From: Paenibacillus mesophilus
GTDB lineage: Bacteria > Bacillota > Bacilli > Paenibacillales > NBRC-103111
DNA length: 64,000 nucleotides
Assembly (NCBI RefSeq): GCF_005938385.1
Contig: NZ_VCRA01000004.1
Location: 312,206 to 376,205 of the forward strand
Direction of reading: 5' to 3'
Part shown: one piece after another, positions 27,585 through 36,571 of the stretch
Position numbering within the stretch: the first letter of the stretch is position 1
How the letters are laid out: every line of letters starts with the position of its first letter
The notes under the pieces: model-generated
Database searches by the model: none
The model's input: only the letters and a program-made list of their open reading frames with translations
What the model was told of the DNA's origin: nothing
Made by a program: the position numbers and the translations under genes

Positions 27585-28535
27585 ATGGATCTGAAACCGA
27601 TCATTCCGTTCGAGCCGATCCGCACGGACCGGGTTCCCGCCGGGCCGGACTGGATCGCCCAGATCAAGTGGGACGGCGTGCGGATGCTGACCTACTTCGA
27701 CGGGATCGACACCCGCCTGTGGAATCGGCGGCGCAACGATCGCACGATGCAGTACCCCGAGTTTTTGGACGTTCGCACTTATTGCAAGGCCGGCTCGGTT
27801 ATTCTCGACGGAGAAATGATCGCACTGAACGGACATAAGCCTTCCTTCCACGAGATCATGAAGAGAGACCGTCTCCGTACCGGAAGCAAAATTAAGCAAG
27901 CGATCGCAGCGGTTCCCGTGACGTACATGATCTTCGATATCGTGTATTGCAACGGCCAATGGGTCAACGGCAAGCCGCTGGCCGAGCGGCAAGCGATACT
28001 GGAGCAAATCATCATCCCGAGGGAAAACGTGCAAATCGTCCGGAACGTCTCCGACGGCAACGCTCTTCTTGGCGTCATGCAGAGCCACGGCATGGAGGGC
28101 ATCGTCTGCAAAGATTTGACGAGCGCCTATGCAATGGACGGCAAGGACGGACGTTGGCGGAAGCTGAAGCTGTTCCACGATCTGTATGCGGCGGTAGGAG
28201 GAGTCACTTTCCGCGACAAAGTGGTCAATGCGCTGCTGCTTGGTTTGTATGACGATCAAGGAACGTTTTTTTATATCGGCCATGCCGGTACGGGCAAAGT
28301 GACCCAAGCCGAATGGGAACGGCTGACGCGGTTAGTCGAGCCGATGCGCTTGAAAGAGCGGCCGTTCTTGAACGAGCCGGAACGGAGCAAGGATGCGGTC
28401 TGGATTCGCCCGGAGCTGGTCGTGAAGGTACAGTTTCTCGAGTGGACGCCGGACGGGGTTATGCGACACCCAAGCATCCAGTCGTTTGTGGAAACGGGAA
28501 ACCCGGCTTCGATCTGCACATTCCGGCAAAACTGA
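27585..28535 (+). CDS. ATP-dependent DNA ligase (LigD ligase domain as separate protein)
   Basis: 316 residues from ATG 27585, behind GGAGG. Adenylation motif I is 'IKWDGVRM' (Lys at about residue 29), 'ILDGEMIALNG' is motif III and 'MEGIVCKDLTSAY' motif IV, followed by an OB-fold part with 'VVKVQFLEWTPDGVMRHP'. The protein equals the ligase module of LigD and lacks the polymerase and nuclease modules. The polymerase module is encoded by the next gene (24 bp). It seals Ku-bound breaks. A separate protein rather than a fusion. Confidence 0.94.
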   Translation: MDLKPIIPFEPIRTDRVPAGPDWIAQIKWDGVRMLTYFDGIDTRLWNRRRNDRTMQYPEFLDVRTYCKAGSVILDGEMIALNGHKPSFHEIMKRDRLRTGSKIKQAIAAVPVTYMIFDIVYCNGQWVNGKPLAERQAILEQIIIPRENVQIVRNVSDGNALLGVMQSHGMEGIVCKDLTSAYAMDGKDGRWRKLKLFHDLYAAVGGVTFRDKVVNALLLGLYDDQGTFFYIGHAGTGKVTQAEWERLTRLVEPMRLKERPFLNEPERSKDAVWIRPELVVKVQFLEWTPDGVMRHPSIQSFVETGNPASICTFRQN

Positions 28536-28559
28536 AGGATAAAGAGAGGACGATTGGCA

Positions 28560-29447
28560 ATGGCGACAGCGATGAAAGGTTCGGTAACGGTAGAGGGCCA
28601 TGAAATTACGATTACGAATCCGGAAAAGCTGCTCTGGCCCGAACGCGGCATAACGAAGCTGGTCTATTTGGAGAAGCTGCTTGCGCTTGCCCCGTATTTG
28701 CTGAAATATTGCCGGGACCGGCATTTGACGACGATCCGGTTCCCGAACGGCATTCACGGCAAATCGTTTTACCAGAAGAACACCCCGGAGCCCGTACCGG
28801 ATTTCGTCCGGTTGGCCCCTCTCGACGGCATAAGCTACGTGCACCTCGATTCCATTCCGACCTTGCTGTGGCTCGGCAATTTGGCTTGCCTCGAATTTCA
28901 TCCGTCGTTTCACCGCATCGGTTCCACGTTGCCCGCCGAATGGCTGATCGATATCGATCCTTCGCTCGATCGTGAGCCCCGCATCATGAAGGCCGTTCAT
29001 CTGATCGGGGAAGCGCTCGATAAAATGAACATCCGCGCCGTACCGAAAACTTCGGGGGCGACGGGGGTGCAGCTGTACGTCCCGCTGGCCAAGCCGTACA
29101 CGTTCGAGCAGCTGCGCGGCATCGGGCATTTTCTCGGCAAATATTTGACACAGCAGTATCCGAAGCTGTTCACGATCGAGCGGTTGAAGAAAAATCGCGG
29201 CGATTTGATCTACGTCGACTACTTGCAGCATTGGTACGGCAAAACGTTATCAAGCCCCTACACGCCGCGAGCCCGCGAGGCAGCTTCCGTCTCTGCTCCG
29301 CTCGAATGGAGCGAGGTCGAAGCGAACGTCGACCCGCGCGATTTCCATCTGCTGAACATGGAGGAAAGACTGCGAGCGAAGGGCGACTTAATTGAGAAAG
29401 CGCCTCGCCAATCGCTCGATCATGTGCTGTCGTTTATCGGGAAATAG
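28560..29447 (+). CDS. LigD-type primase-polymerase (PolDom) protein
   Basis: 295 residues from ATG 28560; TTG 28554, closer to GAGAGGA, is an alternative. Archaeo-eukaryotic primase fold: 'ITNPEKLLWPERGITK' start, catalytic 'LIDIDPS' (two metal-binding Asp, about 139-145), 'PKTSGATGVQLYVPL' and 'LIYVDYLQHWYGKTL' with the third acidic residue. It fills gaps with NTPs/dNTPs at Ku-bound ends. With ku and the ligase gene this completes NHEJ without a 3'-phosphoesterase module. Confidence 0.93.
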   Translation: MATAMKGSVTVEGHEITITNPEKLLWPERGITKLVYLEKLLALAPYLLKYCRDRHLTTIRFPNGIHGKSFYQKNTPEPVPDFVRLAPLDGISYVHLDSIPTLLWLGNLACLEFHPSFHRIGSTLPAEWLIDIDPSLDREPRIMKAVHLIGEALDKMNIRAVPKTSGATGVQLYVPLAKPYTFEQLRGIGHFLGKYLTQQYPKLFTIERLKKNRGDLIYVDYLQHWYGKTLSSPYTPRAREAASVSAPLEWSEVEANVDPRDFHLLNMEERLRAKGDLIEKAPRQSLDHVLSFIGK

Positions 29448-29460
29448 CGGCTTCTCCAGA

Positions 29461-29489
29461 TTGTCCTCCGAACATATGTGCGCTATAAT
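29461..29489 (+). promoter_or_regulatory. Sigma-A promoter of the Uma2-family gene
   Basis: TTGTCC (29461-29466), 17 bp, TATAAT (29484-29489), with the start codon 38 bp downstream. Confidence 0.75.
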
Positions 29490-29526
29490 GTGATTATAGC
29501 CATTTTTTCCAGTAGGAGGAATTTCG

Positions 29527-30129
29527 ATGAAGGAGAAGCCAAGCAAAACTCCGATGCATATCAAGGAACAATCCGGCGGCTATGAAACAACCTACGAAGA
29601 GGCCGCGCGGCATCCTTACATTGAGGAACGGTTCGAAATTATCGAGGGCATCCGCTACGAGATGCAGCCTTCCCCCACTTTTAACCATCAATGGCTCGTA
29701 ACGCAAATATTGAGCTCGATCTATAGGACATGCAGCTCCACCGATACGGTCTTGGTCGCCCCGATGGACGTTTACTTCGACGATAATAATATTTTTCAAC
29801 CGGACGTTATTTATATTGCGAACGACAATTCCTCCATTATTAAACGGCATCGTATCGAGGGAGCGCCCGACTTGGTCGCGGAAATTTTATCGCCCAGCAC
29901 GAGCGCCAACGACAAGATCCGCAAGAAACGCAATTACGAACTGTTCGGCGTGCCGGAGTATTGGATCGTAGACCCGGTTCACCGGTTAATCGATCAGTTC
30001 ATAGCAAACGATGGCAAATATGAGTTGTACGGCACTTACGACGCTGGCGGGCTGCTGCAATCACCGCGGTTTTCCTGCATAAATGTCGATATGGACAAGC
30101 TGTTCTCCCGGCTTCTACCCGATGAATGA
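29527..30129 (+). CDS. Uma2-family (DUF820) PD-(D/E)XK nuclease-like protein
   Basis: 200 residues, full length. 'RFEIIEGIRYEMQPSPTFNHQ' opens the domain. 'PDVIYIAN', 'GAPDLVAEILSPSTSANDK' and 'KKRNYELFGVPEYWIVDP' carry the Asp, Glu and Lys/Tyr positions of the predicted nuclease core. Biological role of the family is unclear, and many genomes have many copies, often in mobile contexts. It has its own promoter and AGGAGGA site. A C-terminal relic of a second copy lies at 33.9-34.0 kb. Confidence 0.9.
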   Translation: MKEKPSKTPMHIKEQSGGYETTYEEAARHPYIEERFEIIEGIRYEMQPSPTFNHQWLVTQILSSIYRTCSSTDTVLVAPMDVYFDDNNIFQPDVIYIANDNSSIIKRHRIEGAPDLVAEILSPSTSANDKIRKKRNYELFGVPEYWIVDPVHRLIDQFIANDGKYELYGTYDAGGLLQSPRFSCINVDMDKLFSRLLPDE

Positions 30130-30199
30130 ACGGCAAACAGGCTGCCCTGGCGGCAACCGACATTCGCCGCAGGCACAGCCCTTTGCGTACAAATAATGC

Positions 30200-31210
30200 T
30201 CAATCCGCCGTCTTCTTCAAGTTTTCCAGCTCCGACGTAACCCGCTCGATCATGTTTACGAACGACGACAGCTCCTTGGAGCTGCTCGCCTGTATCCGCG
30301 CGTGGGATACGGTTTGCTCCGATTCCGTCCGGACCCGCTCCAGCTTCTTGCCGATTCCCTTCAGCTTGCCTTCGATTTCGATAAGCGCTTCCTTCGAGCG
30401 GCTCGCAAGCTTCCGCACTTCATTGGCCACTACTTCGAAGCCTCGTCCGTTCTCGCCCGCACGTGCCGCCTCGATCGCCGCATTCAAGCCGAGCAGATGG
30501 GTTTGATCGGATATCTCCTGCATCAATTCTCCCATATCGTGGATTTGGCCGATTTCGCCCGTAAGCTGCACGACAAGCTCGTTGGCATTTTCCTGCGATT
30601 GAGCCGTACGCTCCGCCGTGTCGGCTACAGCCTGGCTGCTCTCGCCAAGCTCGACCATCATCGCCGCAAGCTCCTGAACCGCCGTAGCGATCCCTTGGAG
30701 AATGTCCTGCTGCTGCTCGACGAGCTGCTCCACCTTCTTCTTCTCATCGCGTTCGTACGCTTCCAGTACGAGCTGGGAGTCCAGGTTGAACATTTTGGAG
30801 ATGGCGAAGACGACCTTCTGCCAATCATCGGGAAGCGTTTGCTGGAAATGGGCGGTCGCCAAATTGAGATAAAGCATATACGTGCCCAAATACCAGTCCG
30901 TAGTCAAGCCGATCTTGGAATGAATTTCGCCGACGACAATCCGTCTGCGTATGTATTCTTCGTCCAGCACGCCGGACGCGATCGATAGAAAGTACCACCG
31001 CTGGGTTTCCTTCAACCGGTCCAGCGTGCTGTGCGCCCGAATAATCTCGAGCAGCTCGGGCTGCTCGGAAATCCGTTCGTACAATTCATCTACGAGCCGG
31101 TCCACGACTTGCTCGAACAGCGGCTTCTTCGATTGCAAGACTTGCAGGTCTTCTTCGGTTAGTCCGATGAAATGAACCTGCTTCAATCTGTTGCCCGTTA
31201 ATGTAATCAA
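30200..31210 (-). CDS. Globin-coupled sensor with methyl-accepting-type signalling domain (HemAT-like)
   Basis: 336 residues from TTG 31210, behind GGGGGG. The N-terminal globin domain (about 10-175) has the proximal histidine at about residue 97 in '[18 protein letters not shown]'. The C-terminal part (about 185-330) is a short MCP signalling domain with the conserved tip '[31 protein letters not shown]'-type sequence near 245-280. No membrane helix, so it is cytosolic. It likely senses O2 for aerotaxis via CheA/CheW. Shorter than B. subtilis HemAT (about 430), so the coiled-coil arms are reduced. Confidence 0.92.
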   Translation of the reverse strand: MITLTGNRLKQVHFIGLTEEDLQVLQSKKPLFEQVVDRLVDELYERISEQPELLEIIRAHSTLDRLKETQRWYFLSIASGVLDEEYIRRRIVVGEIHSKIGLTTDWYLGTYMLYLNLATAHFQQTLPDDWQKVVFAISKMFNLDSQLVLEAYERDEKKKVEQLVEQQQDILQGIATAVQELAAMMVELGESSQAVADTAERTAQSQENANELVVQLTGEIGQIHDMGELMQEISDQTHLLGLNAAIEAARAGENGRGFEVVANEVRKLASRSKEALIEIEGKLKGIGKKLERVRTESEQTVSHARIQASSSKELSSFVNMIERVTSELENLKKTAD

Positions 31211-31320
31211 CTAAATCCCCCCTGGTGATAGGACCTGACATAACCGTCATAATTCGACACGAGGGCAGGTTTATCCTTCCAGCAGGTGCAGGACCGGAAA
31301 TATTGTTGATGCCGCTCCCG

Positions 31321-32751
31321 TCAAAACAACGGGGCCAGCATTCGCGCGGCTGCTTCCTTGGCGCGCTGGTATTTCGAACGTTTCTCGAATTCGGCCGGAT
31401 CGATTTCTTTGCTGTTTTTCATATCGGTCAAAAAGTCCTGCTCCACTCGTATAATCGTACTCCGGTCATACAGGACCGCCATCATTTCGAAATTGTCGAA
31501 AAAGCTGCGCATGTCCATGTTCGCCGTACCGACCGTAGCCAGGATGCGGTCGATGATGAGCGTCTTGGCATGGACGAAGCCTTTCTGATATTGATAGAAA
31601 CGGACTCCGGCCTGCATAAGCTCCTGTACGTAAGACAGCGAAGCCCAGTGCACGATTCTCGCGTCCGGAACGCCGGGGAGGATGATGCGGACGTCCACGC
31701 CGCTGACCGCTGCGGTTTTTAGCGCCATGCCGATGCTCGGATCGGGGATGAAATAAGGCGTCGTGATGTAGATCCGGCTGCGGGCGACCGCCATCGCACC
31801 GAAAAACACTTCCAGCAGCGTGTCCCAGTGCGCGTCCGGCCCGCTTGCGATCAGCTGTACCGTTTCTTCGCCGTTGCAGTCGTGCTCCGGAAAATATTGC
31901 GGGTCTACCAGAGATTTCCCGCTCGCGAACGCCCAATCGGTGGCAAACGTATGCTGCATATAGTAGACGCTGTCCCCTTCGATCCGGATATGGGTATCGC
32001 GCCAATACCCGAGCACCGGGTCGGCTCCCAAATATTCGTCGCCGATGTTGATTCCGCCCAAGAAACCGACCTTGCCGTCAACGACGACGATTTTACGGTG
32101 GTTACGGTAATTGATCCGCTTGTCGAAAAAGGCGATCAACGGGGGGAGGAATACGTGAACCTCGACGCCTCCCCGCTTCAGTTCCTCCACATAACGGCTG
32201 CTCAGCTTATAGCTGCCCACGCCGTCGAACAGCAGCCGGACGGCAACGCCCTCGCTCGCTTTGCGAATCATCATTTTCTTGAACCGTTCGCCGGTCTCGT
32301 CATTCCTTACGATGTACGATTCGACATGAATGAAAGCTTCCGCTTGCTCCATCGACTTCAGCATGGCGTTATACGTATCTTCGGCATTATTGTAAATGTC
32401 CACGCGGTTGCACGGCATCATGGGCGAACCCGGGATGTTGTTAAGCAAGCCGAGCAGCCGGTGCTCGCGATAAATATCGCAGCGGCGGATCGCGTCGCCG
32501 GGGTCGGCCTTCCTCGCCTTCATCCGGAGTGCGCGGCGAATTTCAGCTACGACTTTGCGCTCTTTACGCCGCATCCTTTTCCTCTGTGTATATTCTTTGG
32601 CAAGAAAGTAATACATGATGAAGCCGATGACCGGAAAAATAAACAGGATGGACAACCAGGCAACCGCCTTAGCCGGATTGCGGAATTCCGTTACCAGAAT
32701 GGTGGCGATCTGGAATATAAACAGCCCGAGCGCAATGCTTAACCACATCAA
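31321..32751 (-). CDS. cls: Cardiolipin synthase
   Basis: 476 residues. Two N-terminal membrane helices (about 2-45), then two phospholipase-D motifs, 'HRKIVVVDGKVGFLGG' (about 218) and 'HAKTLIIDRILATVGTANMD' (about 398), as expected for ClsA, which joins two phosphatidylglycerols. It starts at TTG 32751 or ATG 32748 after GGGAGGTGA. It stands alone between the globin sensor and the CPBP protease on the same strand. Confidence 0.96.
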   Translation of the reverse strand: MMWLSIALGLFIFQIATILVTEFRNPAKAVAWLSILFIFPVIGFIMYYFLAKEYTQRKRMRRKERKVVAEIRRALRMKARKADPGDAIRRCDIYREHRLLGLLNNIPGSPMMPCNRVDIYNNAEDTYNAMLKSMEQAEAFIHVESYIVRNDETGERFKKMMIRKASEGVAVRLLFDGVGSYKLSSRYVEELKRGGVEVHVFLPPLIAFFDKRINYRNHRKIVVVDGKVGFLGGINIGDEYLGADPVLGYWRDTHIRIEGDSVYYMQHTFATDWAFASGKSLVDPQYFPEHDCNGEETVQLIASGPDAHWDTLLEVFFGAMAVARSRIYITTPYFIPDPSIGMALKTAAVSGVDVRIILPGVPDARIVHWASLSYVQELMQAGVRFYQYQKGFVHAKTLIIDRILATVGTANMDMRSFFDNFEMMAVLYDRSTIIRVEQDFLTDMKNSKEIDPAEFEKRSKYQRAKEAAARMLAPLF

Positions 32752-32843
32752 TTTGGTTCACCTCCCGGGGACCTGCGTACTGCGCAGCACCGAATGCGTA
32801 CTTTCTAGCATTTACCGGCCGGGGCACCGTTATTCGCGGCACG

Positions 32844-33746
32844 TCAGGAGCTTTCCGCCGTCCGCCGGTCGCGTCGTCTCCACAGCAGCCAAATGCCTGC
32901 ACCCATCACGACAGTCGCGATCAGACTGCCTTCGGCTCCGAACGAGCCGCCAGACCATACCGCCCGGCCGACCGACTCAAGCTCCAGAAGAGAAGCTACC
33001 GATGTGCCGGATACTTCATACCCGAACACGTTCCCTTGCACGTAATTCCACGTCCAGTGCAGCCCGATCGGAAGCCATAAGCTTCCCGACACTTCCCGGC
33101 ATAGTCCGAGCAGCAAACCAGCGGCGAAAATATTAAACAGCGGCAGAGGCTGCTGAAGCGCTCCCGGATTGAACGCGTGCAGCAGGGCAAAGAAAAGGGA
33201 AGAACAAAGAATCGCGGTCGCTGGTCCGAACCGGTGACGGATGATTCCCTGCACGTATCCTCGGCTGAACAGCTCTTCATTCAGCGAAACCAAGGCGAAG
33301 AACAGCAAATACACGCTCAGGTCCCACCAGACGGCCGCATCGGTCCGGACACCGCGTATTTGGACCGCTCCGATCGCGAGCATAACCAGAAAAATCGCCG
33401 TCATCATCACAATGCCGATCCCGGCTCCCTGGAACAAGTCGCGGGACGCTCCGCTTCGTTTCCAACCGATCGCCCACCCGGCTTTTCGCTCGAACAGGGA
33501 ATACATGATCGGTACGGCAGCTATAAATCCGGCCGCTTGCGCAACCATCGAGCCGTAAGTGAATGCCGGATTGTTCAGTAAACCCTCGAGCGTCAACTCA
33601 AAGTCGCCTCCGTCTTGCAGCCGTATGCCGGCGATCACCACCACGACCATAACCGGAATCATCGCGATCAACGTCAGCATAAAGGCTAGAAGGAAAGCCA
33701 GGACGATCTTGCCTCCCGTGATTAAAACCTGCTTCGTCGTGTTCAC
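32844..33746 (-). CDS. CPBP-family intramembrane metalloprotease
   Basis: 300 residues from GTG 33746 behind GGGGGTGG, about eight membrane helices. The family motifs are present in order: 'SLNEELFSRGYVQGIIRHR' (Glu-Glu...Arg, about 172-190), 'FFALLHAFNPGAL' (His) and 'IGLHWTWNYVQGN' (His...Asn). The family includes CAAX-prenyl-protease-like and bacteriocin-immunity proteins. B. subtilis YdiL near groES is another member, but this one is about 25 kb away here. Target unknown. Confidence 0.92.
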   Translation of the reverse strand: MNTTKQVLITGGKIVLAFLLAFMLTLIAMIPVMVVVVIAGIRLQDGGDFELTLEGLLNNPAFTYGSMVAQAAGFIAAVPIMYSLFERKAGWAIGWKRSGASRDLFQGAGIGIVMMTAIFLVMLAIGAVQIRGVRTDAAVWWDLSVYLLFFALVSLNEELFSRGYVQGIIRHRFGPATAILCSSLFFALLHAFNPGALQQPLPLFNIFAAGLLLGLCREVSGSLWLPIGLHWTWNYVQGNVFGYEVSGTSVASLLELESVGRAVWSGGSFGAEGSLIATVVMGAGIWLLWRRRDRRTAESS

Positions 33747-33899
33747 AATCCACCCCCGATTTCAATCTTTTTCCATTGTACATGGGTTGCGGGGAAAACG
33801 AAATGCCCGGCCTCGATTGCCGACTCCGGTTCGCCTAATCCTTTTATCGTTTCCGCACGTTTATGTTAAAATAGGGAAAAGCGTCAAGAAAATCCGGCT

Positions 33900-34031
33900 C
33901 ACCAAACCATTGAGGCTTACGGCTTGGAGCAAGGCGTTTACCTGCGGCGCGAAGTGTTCGGCAGGGACGATAAGCTGCGTTCATTCTTATTTCCCGAGTT
34001 GGCGACCGAGCTGAGTGCTATTTTCCCCTAA
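33900..34031 (+). pseudogene. C-terminal relic of a Uma2-family gene
   Basis: In the 362-bp interval 33747-34108 one frame reads '...EAYGLEQGVYLRREVF', 'GRDDKLRSFLFPELATELSA', 'IFP' then TAA at 34029-34031. This resembles the end of Uma2 proteins (charged strand, 'S.LFPEL...L..IF'). It has no start codon with a ribosome binding site and an upstream in-frame stop at 33867, so only the last 40-45 codons survive. The rest of the interval shows no gene. Confidence 0.5.
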
Positions 34032-34108
34032 CCTCCCCGCATACCGTGGCCGGCAATAAGCTAAACCAGTCCATGATACGTATTTTAGAGAGGAAGGAAG
34101 GAATACAG

Positions 34109-34306
34109 ATGGAACAGTGGGAATACAAGACGATCAAATACAAAACGGGAGGATTTCTCGGAGGAAAGGTCGACCCGGAGGAGTTCGAAGCGGAGTTAAA
34201 CCGGTACGGCGGCCAAGGGTGGGAGCTCGTCTCTTGTTTCGATACGAGCATTTCCCAAGGCCAGTCGAGGGATGTCATCGTCGTTTTTAAAAGAAGGCGG
34301 TCCTAA
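34109..34306 (+). CDS. DUF4177 small protein
   Basis: 65 residues from ATG 34109 (GGAAGGAAGGAA upstream; the frame is open earlier but without a site). 'MEQWEYKTIKYKTGGFLGGK' and 'LNRYGGQGWELVSCFDT' are the DUF4177 pattern ('WEYk...lN..G..GWElv'). Cytosolic, function unknown. Monocistronic, 125 bp before moxR. Confidence 0.85.
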   Translation: MEQWEYKTIKYKTGGFLGGKVDPEEFEAELNRYGGQGWELVSCFDTSISQGQSRDVIVVFKRRRS

Positions 34307-34431
34307 GAGGTTTCCACAGGGAATGCGAAAGGTCGCGAAGTATGGTGAGTAGCAGTGATTTATTCTGATTACAGCGTTTCATAAAACATCACCCTTTAAC
34401 CAATGCCTTACTACGGGAGCGTGAACCTATC

Positions 34432-35394
34432 ATGCAATTATCCGATATTCGCCGTCTGGCACAAAACGTGAAGCAGAACATCGGCAGCGTGATCGTCGGC
34501 AAGGAAGACGTCATCGACCATTTGCTCATCGCTCTCATCGCTTCGGGTCATGTTCTGCTCGAGGACGTTCCCGGCACGGGCAAAACGATGCTGGCGAAGA
34601 CGATGGCCAAATCGCTCCGCTGCTCGTGCAAGCGCATCCAGTTTACGCCCGACCTGCTGCCGTCCGATTTAAGCGGCATCAACTATTTCAATCAGAAGGA
34701 AGGCGAGTTCCAGTTTCGTCCGGGCCCCCTCTTCACGAATATTTTGCTCGCGGACGAAATTAACCGTGCTACTCCCCGTACGCAGTCGAGCCTGCTTGAA
34801 TGCATGGAGGAGCGGCAAGTAAGCATCGACGGGGAAACCCGCGTGCTCGGCAGGCCGTTTATGGTCATCGCCACCCAGAACCCGGTGGAAAATCAGGGAA
34901 CGTTCCCTTTGCCCGAAGCCCAGCTGGATCGTTTTCTGCTGAAGGTGCGCATGGGTTATCCGTCGCGGGAGCAAGGCGTACATATATTGAAGCGGTTCAA
35001 GCAGGACAATCCGCTCGACGTCCTGGAAAGCGTAGCCGACGCCGCCGATATTATCGCGGCACAGCAGGCCTATTCGCAAGTCAGCGTCCATGACGACTTG
35101 CTCGACTATATCGTTCAGCTCGTCGAGCGGACCCGCAGCCACCCGGATGTCGCGCTGGGGGCAAGTCCGCGCGGCAGTCAATCACTGCTCAAAGCCGTAC
35201 AAGTATACGCGCTCTTACAGGGCCGCGACTATGTCCTCCCCGACGACATCAAGGCGATGTCGAAGCCGGTGCTCGCCCATCGTCTGCTGCTCAAGCATGC
35301 CACCCGGCTCAAGGAAAACGCCGCCGAAGCGGTAATCGACCAGCTTCTGCGCGAAATGCCCGTGCCGACGGAAACCGTCGACCGGAACGGTTAG
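34432..35394 (+). CDS. MoxR-family AAA+ ATPase
   Basis: 320 residues. Walker A 'EDVPGTGKTMLAKTMAKSL' (about 45-63), Walker B 'NILLADEINRATPRTQSSLLECM' (about 104-126), sensor-1 'FMVIATQNPVENQGTFPLPEAQLDRF', arginine-finger region 'GASPRGSQSLLKA'. MoxR ATPases are thought to act as chaperones for VWA or DUF58 partners; the DUF58 gene follows at 7 bp and a DUF4129 membrane gene after that. First gene of a three-gene operon. Confidence 0.95.
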   Translation: MQLSDIRRLAQNVKQNIGSVIVGKEDVIDHLLIALIASGHVLLEDVPGTGKTMLAKTMAKSLRCSCKRIQFTPDLLPSDLSGINYFNQKEGEFQFRPGPLFTNILLADEINRATPRTQSSLLECMEERQVSIDGETRVLGRPFMVIATQNPVENQGTFPLPEAQLDRFLLKVRMGYPSREQGVHILKRFKQDNPLDVLESVADAADIIAAQQAYSQVSVHDDLLDYIVQLVERTRSHPDVALGASPRGSQSLLKAVQVYALLQGRDYVLPDDIKAMSKPVLAHRLLLKHATRLKENAAEAVIDQLLREMPVPTETVDRNG

Positions 35395-35401
35395 GCCGAC
35401 C

Positions 35402-36571
35402 ATGAGCGTACACTGGATATTGATCGTGACGGCGGTCGTGCTGCTCCTGCAAGGCAAGGCCTACCAATGGTGGGGGCTTCGCGGCGTGAGCTACAGACGG
35501 CATTTCGATACGCGCGCCTGTTTTCAAGGCGAGGAGGTGCAGCTTATCGAAGTGATCGCCAATCGCAAAATCATACCGCTCCCGCGGCTCAGACTCGAAT
35601 CGCTTATGCAGGCCGGCCTGCGCTTCCGCAGCCAGTCCAACCTGGACATATCGAGCGGGCAGCTGTTCCAGAACCATCGCAGCTTGTTCAGCCTGATGCC
35701 CTATACGCAAATTACGCGCAAACACCGGGTGCTGTGCCTGAAGCGGGGCTGCTACGATCTGCAGACGGCCACGATGACGGGAGGCGATTTGTTCGGGATG
35801 TTCTCCACGTACCGGACGCTCTATTTCGATAAGCAAACCCGGCTCCTGGTCTATCCCGAACGAATTCCGCTCGGGGACATCCCTTTGCCTTCGCACAGCT
35901 GGCAAGGCGACATATCGGTGCAGCGATGGATCGTAGACGATCCGTTCCGGATCGCGGGCGTGCGGGAATACAGGTACGGAGATACGATGAATATGATCAA
36001 TTGGAGCGCAACCGCAAGGTCCGGCTCGCTTCAGGTGCACCGGCGGGATTTTACGGCGGATCACCGGATCATGATCGTGCTCAACTTCGAAATTACCGAA
36101 ACGATGTGGGGTGCCGTAACGATTCCCGAGCGGATCGAGAAAGGAATCGCCTACGCAGCCGCTATCGCCGAATCGTGCATCGCGAGGGGGATCGATACCG
36201 GCTTCGGCTGCAACGGTCCCGTCATCGACCGTCCGAAGCAATCGGTGCGCATCCCTCCGTCCGGCGGAGACGCCCACTTGGCCGACTTGTACGAAACGAT
36301 GGCTATGCTGCAGATCGAGCGCACCGAAGGCTTCTCCGAGTATTTGGACTACGATCTGCTGCAGGGCACGTCGAATACCGATTTCATCTTCATCACTTCG
36401 TTTGTCAGCGACAAAATGGAGCGGCAGTTCGAGCGGCTGCGCCTAAACGGCAATGCGGTGCAAATTATGCCGCTTACCGACGATCCGCTCCCGGCTTATG
36501 CAGACCGGATGGAAGCGGCGCCTTCCGCAGCGGATAACGAGCTCGAAGCATCGGAAGCGAAAGGAGCGTGA
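35402..36571 (+). CDS. DUF58 (VWA-like) protein
   Basis: 389 residues. An N-terminal hydrophobic segment (about 3-20) may anchor it. The DUF58 signature 'VREYRYGDTMNMINWSATARSGSLQVHRRDF' lies near 180-210 and is followed by a VWA-like half ('HRIMIVLNFE'). It is the usual partner of MoxR ATPases. The stop overlaps the next gene's alternative GTG (GCGTGA), supporting coupled expression. Confidence 0.9.
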   Translation: MSVHWILIVTAVVLLLQGKAYQWWGLRGVSYRRHFDTRACFQGEEVQLIEVIANRKIIPLPRLRLESLMQAGLRFRSQSNLDISSGQLFQNHRSLFSLMPYTQITRKHRVLCLKRGCYDLQTATMTGGDLFGMFSTYRTLYFDKQTRLLVYPERIPLGDIPLPSHSWQGDISVQRWIVDDPFRIAGVREYRYGDTMNMINWSATARSGSLQVHRRDFTADHRIMIVLNFEITETMWGAVTIPERIEKGIAYAAAIAESCIARGIDTGFGCNGPVIDRPKQSVRIPPSGGDAHLADLYETMAMLQIERTEGFSEYLDYDLLQGTSNTDFIFITSFVSDKMERQFERLRLNGNAVQIMPLTDDPLPAYADRMEAAPSAADNELEASEAKGA

